Shown: positions 24,536-32,745 of the stretch, one piece after another
Layout: the number at the start of each line of letters is the position of its first letter
How positions within the stretch are numbered: position 1 is the stretch's first letter
Source of the DNA: HXMU1420-13 sp034669965
GTDB taxonomy: Bacteria; Bacteroidota; Rhodothermia; Balneolales; Balneolaceae
Assembly (NCBI GenBank): GCA_034669965.1
Contig: JAXMOK010000011.1
Location: forward strand, 32,805-96,804
DNA: 64,000 bases
Direction: 5' to 3'
The notes under the pieces: generated by a model
Databases searched by the model: none
What the model was told of the DNA's origin: nothing
The model's input: the letters and a program-made list of their open reading frames with translations, nothing else
Made by a program: the position numbers and the translations under genes

Positions 24536-24817
24536 TTACGGTTCAACCTGCACACCCTTCCAAAAGGCTACATGATCTTTTATTTCTGCAGCGGCATCTT
24601 TAGGATTTGGGTAATACCAAGCAGCATTTTGATTGTCCTTTCCATCAACTTCTAACGAGTAGTAGCTTGCTGTACCTTTCCATGGACAAACCGTTTGATG
24701 CGAAGTTTCGTTGAAGAATTCTTTATTGAGTGATGATGGCGGGAAATAGTGATTATTTTCGATAACAATGGTGCTATCACTTTCGGCCAAAACCTGACCA
24801 TTCCAAATTGCTTTCAT
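24536..24817 (-). CDS. DUF427 domain protein
   Basis: A 93-residue single-domain protein with the family order AIWNGQVLAES, VIENNHYFPP, TVCPWKGTASYYSLEVDGK, AAWYYPNPKDAAAEIKDHVAFW. The CPWKG block is diagnostic. DUF427 is an all-beta fold of unknown function found alone or fused in actinobacteria and Bacteroidota. It is last in an operon with the DUF423 and secreted-protein genes, 10 nt behind DUF423. Confidence 0.92.
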   Translation of the reverse strand: MKAIWNGQVLAESDSTIVIENNHYFPPSSLNKEFFNETSHQTVCPWKGTASYYSLEVDGKDNQNAAWYYPNPKDAAAEIKDHVAFWKGVQVEP

Positions 24818-24827
24818 AAGGTGTGTT

Positions 24828-25208
24828 TTAAGTGGGTTGTTTTTTAGAAACTACTTTCCAACCAAAAACAATCCAACCTGCAATTAATAATAATCCACCA
24901 ATTGGAGTAATTGCACCGAATAGGCCAATATCGGATAAGCATAGCGCGTACAATGATCCTGAGAAAATAAAAATGCCGCCGAGAATGAGTAAAGGCGCAG
25001 ATTTAATTACGGTGCTGCGTTGCTTTTCAATTACGGCCATCAACATCACACCCAGTGCATTCCAGGTGTGATAAAAGACGGCAGTTTCCCAGATTTTTAT
25101 GCGTTCGGGGCTTAGAATTTCTTCTAAAGCATGGGCGCCGAATGCACCAATAGCAACGGCCGCAGCCAATAAGAACGCAGAAACCCGGATTATAGATTGA
25201 TTAGACAC
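24828..25208 (-). CDS. DUF423 (YgdD-like) membrane protein
   Basis: A 126-residue protein with four hydrophobic helices. The N-terminal AAAVAIGAFGAHALEEIL and the YHTWNALGVM, FSGSLYALCLS and TPIGGLLLIAGW blocks identify DUF423. The family is a small inner-membrane protein of unknown function, normally about 120-130 residues as here. The gene starts 5 nt after the secreted-protein gene and is co-transcribed with it. Confidence 0.92.
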   Translation of the reverse strand: MSNQSIIRVSAFLLAAAVAIGAFGAHALEEILSPERIKIWETAVFYHTWNALGVMLMAVIEKQRSTVIKSAPLLILGGIFIFSGSLYALCLSDIGLFGAITPIGGLLLIAGWIVFGWKVVSKKQPT

Positions 25209-25213
25209 TGAGT

Positions 25214-26068
25214 TTATTTTGCAGTGAAGGTGGTTTTAGTAACCGTTTTGATCGTCATAGGAATTTGCATGCCTTGCGTTTGAGCATTGCCTGATATATC
25301 ATTTACGCTCTCGAAAGTGGTAGGTATGCCAGTGGCTGCATTTAATTTGTACGTTGCCTTCTGGGTTCCTTCCAATTGCATGTCAACATTCATTCCCATT
25401 TGAACGGTGGTTGCATCTATGTTGATGCTACTTTCGGCTCCGATGGTTGTATCATCTTGATAGCTGTAGGTGGTCATCATTTCAACCGGCATATTGTTGA
25501 TGTTAGAATCTTCGTTGCGAGTCCACTCGTTTGCGCTATCGTTTGTGTAAATGCTGAACCGTTGTCTTAATGAAGTTCTGATTGTTTCTTCACCAAAAAT
25601 CGCATCAATTTGAGCTTTCAACTGGGGATTGTCTTCCACTTTAGCATTTACAGTTTCGATGATCTCATCTAGTCCATTTATCTCTTTGATATCGCCGGTA
25701 GCCGACATTGTAAATGTATACGACGACCCCTTGATGGCTGCAAATAATCCGTTTCCGGTGCTTGCATCTTCCGAGTCCATGGTCATATTCATCATTGGTG
25801 ATTTCATCTCAGTTTTTTGCAAAAGCGTAGTTACTTTGATGTTGTAAAGTCCGTCGTTGGTTTGTCCAAGAAATTCAATTTGTTCGGTAGTAGTATTAGA
25901 GGTGTTGATGGTGTTTGGATTTCCCATGACGATTTGAGAGATCTCTTGACTTTGTTCTACATCTACAGTGTAGATTGCACCGGTTTCAAGATTGTATGAT
26001 CGAACTTGAGCCGTTAAAGAAATGCTGCACAAAGCAAAAAGAATAAATAAAGAAGAAAGCTTTTTCAT
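25214..26068 (-). CDS. Secreted protein, DUF6263-like
   Basis: A 284-residue exported protein with a signal peptide (KKLSSLFILFALCSISLTA, then Q). The mature part is beta-rich and carries YTVDVEQSQEISQ near the N-terminus and TKTTFTAK at the C-terminus. The layout resembles the Bacteroidota DUF6263 family, which has no assigned function. Length and lack of a lipobox suggest a periplasmic protein. It is the first gene of a three-gene operon with DUF423 and DUF427. The family assignment is from memory and tentative. Confidence 0.75.
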   Translation of the reverse strand: MKKLSSLFILFALCSISLTAQVRSYNLETGAIYTVDVEQSQEISQIVMGNPNTINTSNTTTEQIEFLGQTNDGLYNIKVTTLLQKTEMKSPMMNMTMDSEDASTGNGLFAAIKGSSYTFTMSATGDIKEINGLDEIIETVNAKVEDNPQLKAQIDAIFGEETIRTSLRQRFSIYTNDSANEWTRNEDSNINNMPVEMMTTYSYQDDTTIGAESSINIDATTVQMGMNVDMQLEGTQKATYKLNAATGIPTTFESVNDISGNAQTQGMQIPMTIKTVTKTTFTAK

Positions 26069-26197
26069 AGCTGAATTTTAAAAGTTTTAAAGAGCAGAAA
26101 AGGTAAGGAATCTAAATGATTGTAGCTTTTATTTGGTTATGTGATTAGTAACAAAAGGATCGTTAACTTTAGCACTCATTTTTAAATAAACGAAATT

Positions 26198-26698
26198 ATG
26201 ACAAACGGAAAGATTTTAGCCTTTGGCGGCATTTTTACTATTGCTTTCGCCGCCTTTTTATTCTGGCCACAAAACGAAGATACCACCCAGCCATCAACTA
26301 CATTGGTTGATGTAAATGAGGACAAAGTAGAAGTGGTAATGTATAAACGCGCAACGTGCATGTGCTGTGCAAAGTGGGCCGACCATATGGAAACTGCAGA
26401 ATTTGAAGTAGAACAGGTGGTGCCCGAAGATTTATTTGCAGTCAAAGACGAAGCTGGTGTTCCACAAGAATTAGCTAGTTGCCATACCGCTAAAGTGGGT
26501 GGTTATGTTGTTGAAGGACATGTTCCTTTAGAAGATGTTCGAAGGTTATTAGCTGAAAAACCGGATGCCATTGGAATTACGGTTCCGGGTATGCCAATTG
26601 GTTCACCGGGGATGGAAGTTGAAGGCCGCCCGGCTGATAATTACGATGTGTTGCTCATCCATAATGATGGCACCACCAGCGTGTGGGCGTCGCATTAA
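26198..26698 (+). CDS. DUF411 metal-binding protein
   Basis: A 166-residue protein with an N-terminal membrane anchor or signal helix (about 5-23). The DUF411 core carries RATCMCCAKW (Cys 54, 56, 57), the ASCHTAKVGGYVVEGHVP block with a further Cys/His pair, and GITVPGMPIGSPGME with Met residues. These Cys, His and Met clusters suit Cu(I) binding. DUF411 genes often lie in copper-resistance clusters, and here it is close to PCu(A)C and SCO1 genes on the other strand. A terminator follows directly, so it is monocistronic. Confidence 0.9.
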   Translation: MTNGKILAFGGIFTIAFAAFLFWPQNEDTTQPSTTLVDVNEDKVEVVMYKRATCMCCAKWADHMETAEFEVEQVVPEDLFAVKDEAGVPQELASCHTAKVGGYVVEGHVPLEDVRRLLAEKPDAIGITVPGMPIGSPGMEVEGRPADNYDVLLIHNDGTTSVWASH

Positions 26699-26721
26699 TA
26701 GCAGATTAATTATTTACATGT

Positions 26722-26749
26722 TAAGGCTCCATAAGGTGGAGCCTTTTTT
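26722..26749 (+). terminator. Rho-independent terminator after the DUF411 gene
   Basis: Stem AAGGCTCC/GGAGCCTT with a 7-nt loop and a T6 tail, about 25 nt after the stop. Confidence 0.92.
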
Positions 26750-26853
26750 GTGGATGAATGAGGGCTTTTGGATGAGTCTCTTTGAATGACTTAAACTAGA
26801 AAATCATCCTGATCCGCTAGCCGGCGAATCTGAATGACAAAATATGGATTCAA

Positions 26854-27321
26854 TCAATTAGTAGCTTTAACCGGGACCCGAATCAGTCGGATTTCAGACG
26901 AAAAAGCCACTTCAAGATCAATAGAATCACCTTCGGTAAGATTTATCTCCGGCCGCATAATCATCACATGAATTCCACCTGGTTTTAGTTCTACTTTCGA
27001 TTGAGGTGCAACAGGAACTAACCCTACAGGACGCATTCCCATCATTCCGCCTTCGACCTCAAAACTTTCATGAATTTGGGTGTCTTCAGCGTAAGCATAG
27101 CTCACCGAAAGCAAAGTGTCGGCAAAGGGTTCATTATTTCGGATCGTAAAATATGCGGCAGTCATCATACCGGCTTGAGCAGGGCGCGCCCAACCATTTG
27201 TTATCTCCAAAGAGACATTTTCGATGTTTACAGTATTATTCTCTGGAGTTTTTTGTTCTGAGGAGCAGGCAAAGGTTAGGGCGATAAATAATAAAACCGA
27301 ACACAAAATAGAATGAGTCAT
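26854..27321 (-). CDS. PCu(A)C-type periplasmic copper chaperone, lipoprotein
   Basis: A 155-residue lipoprotein (ALTFAC, Cys about 19). The family copper site H-x10-M-x21-H-x-M is visible as IHESFEVEGGMMGM followed by GGIHVMIM. PCu(A)C delivers Cu(I) to the CuA centre of cytochrome c oxidase together with SCO1. The gene overlaps the SCO1 stop by 4 nt and is last in its operon, which fits this role closely. Confidence 0.93.
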   Translation of the reverse strand: MTHSILCSVLLFIALTFACSSEQKTPENNTVNIENVSLEITNGWARPAQAGMMTAAYFTIRNNEPFADTLLSVSYAYAEDTQIHESFEVEGGMMGMRPVGLVPVAPQSKVELKPGGIHVMIMRPEINLTEGDSIDLEVAFSSEIRLIRVPVKATN

Positions 27322-27890
27322 TGGCGTATTTTTTGGAAGTCTTCTACAATTAAATTGGGAACCATAGGCTGGCTCCCTCCGTACTCGATAATCACTCGTG
27401 ATTTTGGATCCATCACCATAATCTTATCCGAATGATTGAGAAAATAGAGTTCTTCGCCGACTTCGGTAGTAGTGGTAAACGAAACTTGTGTTCGAACCCG
27501 CAGACTGTCCATCAATGCTGAAACGGTGGTAGTATCACCGGTGATAAAATCGAAATTATCATCTAATCGAAAAGCAGATTTATACTCTGCGAGTTTCGAA
27601 GGAGTATCGCGATCAGGGTCGAATGAAAATCCAAGAAAGTGAACATCATCCGGCGAGCCTAACTTCTCTTTAATTTTGATCATGTTTTGGGTGATCAGTG
27701 GACAAATATCGGGACAATTAGTGTACACAAAGCCCATCACTACGTATTTGCCTTTATAATCATCGGGGAAGGTAACCGAAACACTATCTTGCGTTAAAAG
27801 CTCAAAAGAGGCGTCGTTCAAATCGTCGATAATCTGTGTACGTTGGCAGGCAAAAAAAAGGAAAAAAGATAAAACCAGGAGTAGCCGCAT
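27318..27890 (-). CDS. SCO1/SenC copper chaperone, lipoprotein
   Basis: A 190-residue thioredoxin-fold lipoprotein (LFFAC, Cys 15). The copper site is complete, with CPDIC (Cys 59, Cys 63) and His 153 in FLNHSDKI. The SFDPDRDTPSKL segment is also typical. SCO1 helps to metallate and reduce the CuA site of cytochrome oxidase. It is translationally coupled (4-nt overlap) to the PCu(A)C gene. No oxidase subunit gene lies in the window. Confidence 0.94.
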   Translation of the reverse strand: MRLLLVLSFFLFFACQRTQIIDDLNDASFELLTQDSVSVTFPDDYKGKYVVMGFVYTNCPDICPLITQNMIKIKEKLGSPDDVHFLGFSFDPDRDTPSKLAEYKSAFRLDDNFDFITGDTTTVSALMDSLRVRTQVSFTTTTEVGEELYFLNHSDKIMVMDPKSRVIIEYGGSQPMVPNLIVEDFQKIRQ

Positions 27891-27956
27891 CGAAGTATTT
27901 TTGATGAATAATTTGGCGATGGAAAAGTACGAAACTATAGCTTTAATAGTCGTTAA

Positions 27957-28883
27957 TTAATGCGAATGTGCTAATTCATGATGATGTGCCGAGCACGGTT
28001 CAAACTCGAATTCCAGCGTAGAGTGAGTTATCTCATACTTATCGTGGAGCAGCTTTTTGATGGCCGATTTTACCTCTTCCATATTCATTACATCTTCTTT
28101 CTCGATAACCACATGGCACTCTAGTAACACCTGCGATTCATCCAGCCGCCAAACATGAAGGTGGTGAATGTCACATACTTCAACAATCGTTTTGAGATTG
28201 GATGTAAGTTCATCGAGATCAAGACCCGATGGCTTCGATTCCATCAAAATGTTGATCGTTTCTCGCAGCATGTGATAAGAATGCCACAAGATGTAGGTGC
28301 CAATAAAAATGGTAAGAATGGTATCCACAATGTACCACTGATATTGGATGATGAGCCATCCACCTAAAATTACCCCAACCGAAGAAAATGCATCCGACAA
28401 AATATGGATGTAGGCACTCTTCATGTTCAGATTATCTTTCGAATCTTTGAACAAAAGGGCTGCGGTAATCACATTGCCGAGTAAGCCTACTATGGCTACA
28501 TAAAACATGGTATAGCCGTCAATCTCCTGAGGGTCGAAAAAGCGCTCGAACCCTTCTTTCACCAAAAACAGCGCAACAATTACCAAAGTGATAAGATTGA
28601 TAAAGGCACCGATAATTTCAGCACGTTTGTAGCCAAATGTTTTACGGTGATTGGCTCCTTTCTTAGAGATTTTTCGAGCCACCAAGCTAATACCAAGCGA
28701 AGCGGTATCGTTAAGATTGTGAACGGCATCTGAGAGCAGAGCCAAGCTATTGGAAAGAATACCTCCCACGAACTGCGCCAAAGTGATAATCAGATTCAGC
28801 GCAATCGAAATCCAGAGTTTACCGATGGAGGCATCCTCTATATTGTGGTGATGATGGTGGTGGTGATTATGATCGTGAGACAT
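27957..28883 (-). CDS. CDF-family metal cation exporter (ZitB/CzcD-like)
   Basis: A 308-residue protein with six transmembrane helices, a His-rich N-terminus (about ten His in the first 14 residues) and a cytoplasmic C-terminal domain that also ends in HHHELAHSH. The transport site is formed by LLSDAVHNLNDTASL in helix 2 and HILSDAFSSVGV in helix 5 (His and Asp pairs), which points to Zn2+ or a similar divalent ion. It lies 66 nt upstream of the SCO1 gene on the same strand and may be part of the same transcript. Confidence 0.93.
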   Translation of the reverse strand: MSHDHNHHHHHHHNIEDASIGKLWISIALNLIITLAQFVGGILSNSLALLSDAVHNLNDTASLGISLVARKISKKGANHRKTFGYKRAEIIGAFINLITLVIVALFLVKEGFERFFDPQEIDGYTMFYVAIVGLLGNVITAALLFKDSKDNLNMKSAYIHILSDAFSSVGVILGGWLIIQYQWYIVDTILTIFIGTYILWHSYHMLRETINILMESKPSGLDLDELTSNLKTIVEVCDIHHLHVWRLDESQVLLECHVVIEKEDVMNMEEVKSAIKKLLHDKYEITHSTLEFEFEPCSAHHHELAHSH

Positions 28884-28917
28884 AACCGAAGATAGGAAAT
28901 CGGCTGCTTAATAGTAT

Positions 28918-29367
28918 TTATGCGCCGGCAAACCAGATTCCAAAACTGATAATGATCGAAGCCAGCATCAAAAAGTAAGCTTGTTTTACCGGCTTGTCGG
29001 GCAAAAGCGTTTCGATGGGATGTTCGTCGATAAATTGAAGCAATTCCGATCTAATTTCCTTCTCCTGTTCGTTTAAGATTTCATCGCTTTGGGCAAGCAA
29101 TTCTGCTCGGTTCCGAAGCTCATCTACCTGTTGATTGAGAAACTCGGCAATAGTCAATTCATCAATTTTTGCAAGTCCACTTATAATTAGATAAGCCGGA
29201 ATACCCACCATAAAAATGGCAATGGCTACCAAAGATTTGTCGTAGACTGTAAGATCAACAAACAAACCCAAAAGCATACTCACCATAGCAGCTAAGCCCA
29301 TAATGCAGAGCAAGGCGCTTAAAATGAGGCGTAATTTCCAGTTATTTAGTGCTTTGGTGAGTATCAA
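28918..29367 (-). CDS. Uncharacterised membrane protein (149 aa)
   Basis: I do not recognise the family. The protein has hydrophobic helices at about 13-35, 43-63 and 128-147, with an acidic, probably coiled-coil loop between the second and third (NQQVDELRNRAELLAQSDEI, NEQEKEIRSELLQFIDEHPI). The gene lies between the CDF exporter (34 nt downstream) and the M14 peptidase (15 nt upstream) and is probably co-transcribed with both. Confidence 0.8.
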   Translation of the reverse strand: MILTKALNNWKLRLILSALLCIMGLAAMVSMLLGLFVDLTVYDKSLVAIAIFMVGIPAYLIISGLAKIDELTIAEFLNQQVDELRNRAELLAQSDEILNEQEKEIRSELLQFIDEHPIETLLPDKPVKQAYFLMLASIIISFGIWFAGA

Positions 29368-29382
29368 AAGTAGGGATTTAAA

Positions 29383-30636
29383 TTAGTTTGCAGCTTTCCA
29401 TTCTTCCAGCAAAAGGCGCATTAGAGAATTTGCGGAATGTACACCAAGTTTTTGGATTTGGTGAATCATAAGTTCATCGTTTACCTCAAAAGTTAAAGCG
29501 TCAGCTCCAAAGGTATGAAATAACCAGTTTTTTGAAATCGGTGACGAAGTATCAAACTCTTCGGAGACAAAATTTAGTTCCGGCAATTCAGTTTTCACAA
29601 TTTCGAACCAACGTTGAGAAAGATTATCCGGTGTGGTTACAATTTCACTATTAATTGGGTAGAAAATGTTCTCGTTAGTTGAGTGAAAATCGATTCCGTA
29701 ATACACACGCTTCGACGGGTCGTTGAGTATGGGCGTAAGAGCAAATTGAACAGATCTTGTTTCAGGTTGATTGAAGTTTTGCCAATCACGATTTAAATCA
29801 ACACCTTTGGCGTTGTGGCGCCAATGCCCGTTAACAACGCCATCGGGATTGAGCATCGGAAAAGCCTTGACAACAAAATGTTTTCTGAATTCTATTGCCA
29901 GATCAGAGTCGCTAATTAAGGTTTTAAAGAATTCTCGATAAGTGAGAAACCCCGAAAATTCTGGTGGATGTTGGCGGCTCAATAGCACCAAAACTCCGGC
30001 TTCGTCAACGTCAGTTGCATCCACTGTATATTCTAAAATAGCCCGGTTTTGATTGGAGAACCCTACAGTATCAACTTCAATAAACGATTGCCTGAAATTC
30101 CGCGATTCGTGCAGTAATTCTGAATATCGGCTGTTATCCAGAAAATGTGCCGAAATTGTTTGAGGCTCGGTTTCAAGATATAGCCCAAAGGTTGTGCTTC
30201 CGTTGGCGGTGTCGTACACCGCATTGTTGATGATATGCGTAGCCGACATACTTCCCATTTGGCGATACACTTTTGGTAGGTACCGATGGCGCCCCTGATT
30301 GTAAGCCAATCGCAGTTGAATTGGAATTGGCTCATCAGCCCAAATTTTAAACGCATACCAAGGACTGTTGTTTATCGGGTGATTCTCCGGCTCGATGAGC
30401 ACCTCGAAAGTGGTTTCATTAACTTGATAAAAATCAACGGCACGAGCGCTTTCAAATTCGTTGGTAATCCATACTTTTGGATCACCGGCGCCGATAGTTC
30501 GCAGTTTTTGTGGAGTGATTTCTTTGCCGGTTGTGTTAGTAACACCAGGCGGATCGTACGAGAACCCTGTAAACTCTTGTGATGATTTGCAAGAGATTAA
30601 GATTATCGAAACAAATAACAGTAACTTCAGTTTCAT
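29383..30636 (-). CDS. M14 family zinc carboxypeptidase, lipoprotein
   Basis: A protein of about 417 residues from the ATG at 30636, with lipobox IILISC (Cys 16). An upstream ATG at 30651 only adds five residues. An N-terminal beta domain (about 25-170) precedes the M14 catalytic domain. Zinc and substrate elements include LLSRQHPPEFSG in the first ligand position, the MLNPDGVVNGHWRHNAKGVD-LNRDW block, the GIDFHSTNE third-ligand His, and a C-terminal TFEVNDE glutamate. The first ligand motif is HPPE (H-x-x-E). The family includes the AGBL/M14-like peptidases of Bacteroidota that trim peptides outside the inner membrane. Confidence 0.88.
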   Translation of the reverse strand: MKLKLLLFVSIILISCKSSQEFTGFSYDPPGVTNTTGKEITPQKLRTIGAGDPKVWITNEFESARAVDFYQVNETTFEVLIEPENHPINNSPWYAFKIWADEPIPIQLRLAYNQGRHRYLPKVYRQMGSMSATHIINNAVYDTANGSTTFGLYLETEPQTISAHFLDNSRYSELLHESRNFRQSFIEVDTVGFSNQNRAILEYTVDATDVDEAGVLVLLSRQHPPEFSGFLTYREFFKTLISDSDLAIEFRKHFVVKAFPMLNPDGVVNGHWRHNAKGVDLNRDWQNFNQPETRSVQFALTPILNDPSKRVYYGIDFHSTNENIFYPINSEIVTTPDNLSQRWFEIVKTELPELNFVSEEFDTSSPISKNWLFHTFGADALTFEVNDELMIHQIQKLGVHSANSLMRLLLEEWKAAN

Positions 30637-30753
30637 AATATTGATACCCATTTGCGTTTAAAATAGGAAGCAATCACGTGCTTTTAAACTTTTAAACTGC
30701 GTTTTATTAAAGAAAAGTTAGGAGTATACTGTTAAGCATTTTCAAGCCATATT

Positions 30754-32745
30754 TTGATCCGATTTTTATCCCAACATAGCATTATTGTACCGTTTATTAT
30801 CTGCATCATGTTCGGGTTTTCTGCTCAAGTACTTGCGCAGGAAGAAGAGGACCCACCTCGTATCTGGAAAGTTGAAATTGAAGGTAATGAGCGCTTCGAG
30901 GATTTAGTGATAAAGCGATACATCGCAAACGAACGACCTGCATTTCTGAAAAGAATATTCAAAAGAAACTCGGCGGGTATGGACGTAGATATTTTCGAGA
31001 TTCGAAAAGATGTAATTCGTATCGAACGTTTTTATGAACGCAGGGGATATCCGGAAGTTGAAGTTCGATTTGAGTTAAGAGACGATGGTTCGCCAGATAG
31101 GAAAAAGCTTACTTTTGTGATAAACGAAGGTAAACCACTGATTATCCGAACTGTTGACATTGAAATAGTTGCTGATGAAACAACCCGGGCCTACATTCTT
31201 GAAAGCAGCGAATACAATCGCACGGTAAACAGAGTGCCATTTCGTGAAGGTCGACGATTCCAGCAGATTGAGGAATCGGAAGTGGTTGGTACTTTTACGC
31301 GAGCTCTGAAAAACATTGGTTTTGTGTATGCAAATACCTCGGTAGCAGTGGAAGTTGATTCGGTGGCAAACGAAGCAAAAGTAACCATCAAAAATACACC
31401 AGGGCCACGAACTCGTATCGTTTCGATCGAAATTGAAGGCAATGAATCTCTAAATGACGACATTATTATTCGCGAGACCGGATTGAAGATCGGAGAAATC
31501 TATTCTGAGAATAGAATCCGAGATGCCCAACGCGAAGTTTTCAAGCATCACTTGTTTAGGCTTGCACTTATGTCGGTGCCCGATCAACCAAAAGACACTT
31601 CGTTGGTTTTAAAATTACGAGTTAAAGAATTATCCCTTCGCTCTTGGCGTTTTCGCGGCGGAATTGGGGATTTTGACCGGCTGGATGAATCAATAAGTGT
31701 CAATAATTTCTGGAAGTTACTTCGTGGTCAAGCAACATGGGTGCACCGAAATGTGGCCGGAAAAGGAACGCAGTTTAGTTCATCAGGCAGGCTGTCATTT
31801 TACGAAAAAGAGCTAAGTGCCGAGTATCTAATCCCGTATGTGTTTAACACCAAAAGCAGTTTCAATATCAGTCCATTTATCGAAAACAGGATTGAGCCTT
31901 CGTATTCGATTACAACCGGTGGGTTAATTAATACTTTGGGATACGAGTACAATCGTAGTTTAACGGGTACTTTTTCTTACGAATTTGCTCTCAATAATGA
32001 GTATGACATCACCAATGATGGAAGCATAGATGTAAGTGCCGTTCTGCCGGATAGTGTGCTAAATTACAACATTTCTAGTTTTTCGTTTAACATGTACTAT
32101 GCCCGAGGCTTAAGCAGAGGTAAAAGAGGATTGATCATTCAACCATTTTTGGAACTATCCGGATTGTTTGGTGAATCAACTTTTAGTTTCCAAAAAGCAG
32201 CATTAGATGTTCGGAAGTATACCGAGCTAACCAATAAATTGGTGTTGGCTACTCGTGTGCAAGCCGGTGCTATTTACTATGCGAAACAAGATTCGCTCCC
32301 GGCCGATATCGAATTTTATGCGGGGGGAACAAACTCTGTTCGTGGATTTAGTCGGCGCGATTTAGGTCCGAAACGAGCTATTGTAACCGAGGCAGAAGAT
32401 GGATCGGGAGAACAAAAGGTAAATTTTATACCGGTAGGTGGAAAAGCCATGTTCACTTTTAATGTAGAACTAAGGCAACAATTAGATCGGTTATTTAAGG
32501 GATTTGGCGTAGCCACTTTTTTAGACGGAGGACAGGTTTGGTCTGGGTTAAAACGAATAAATGACCGGGACATTCAATACAGTACCGGCGGTGGCATACG
32601 CTATCAAACCCCCATAGGTCCACTACGCGTTGATTTGGCCTATATTTTAAATCCAACCGACAAAGACCTAGAGGTGTTAACAGGAATACAGGATATCCCC
32701 GGGCGGCGATGGAGAATTCACTTTAGTATCGGGCAAGCGTTTTAA
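30754..32745 (+). CDS. Omp85/BamA-like outer-membrane protein (TamA-like, TTG start)
   Basis: A 663-residue protein with signal peptide (hydrophobic core SIIVPFIICIMFGFSAQVLA, then Q). POTRA domains cover about residues 35-300 (WKVEIEGNERFEDLVIKRYI, VVEIVADETT-like strand, VSIEIEGNESLNDDIIIRET). A 16-strand barrel follows with the loop-6 motif GTNSVRGFSRRDLGP and ends in RIHFSIGQAF. No ATG fits. The frame is closed by TAA at 30733, and the first good start is TTG at 30754, since the ATG at 30808 would cut the signal peptide. The stop overlaps the TamB-like ATG by one base, which supports a TamA/TamB-type module for outer-membrane biogenesis. Confidence 0.92.
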   Translation: MIRFLSQHSIIVPFIICIMFGFSAQVLAQEEEDPPRIWKVEIEGNERFEDLVIKRYIANERPAFLKRIFKRNSAGMDVDIFEIRKDVIRIERFYERRGYPEVEVRFELRDDGSPDRKKLTFVINEGKPLIIRTVDIEIVADETTRAYILESSEYNRTVNRVPFREGRRFQQIEESEVVGTFTRALKNIGFVYANTSVAVEVDSVANEAKVTIKNTPGPRTRIVSIEIEGNESLNDDIIIRETGLKIGEIYSENRIRDAQREVFKHHLFRLALMSVPDQPKDTSLVLKLRVKELSLRSWRFRGGIGDFDRLDESISVNNFWKLLRGQATWVHRNVAGKGTQFSSSGRLSFYEKELSAEYLIPYVFNTKSSFNISPFIENRIEPSYSITTGGLINTLGYEYNRSLTGTFSYEFALNNEYDITNDGSIDVSAVLPDSVLNYNISSFSFNMYYARGLSRGKRGLIIQPFLELSGLFGESTFSFQKAALDVRKYTELTNKLVLATRVQAGAIYYAKQDSLPADIEFYAGGTNSVRGFSRRDLGPKRAIVTEAEDGSGEQKVNFIPVGGKAMFTFNVELRQQLDRLFKGFGVATFLDGGQVWSGLKRINDRDIQYSTGGGIRYQTPIGPLRVDLAYILNPTDKDLEVLTGIQDIPGRRWRIHFSIGQAF

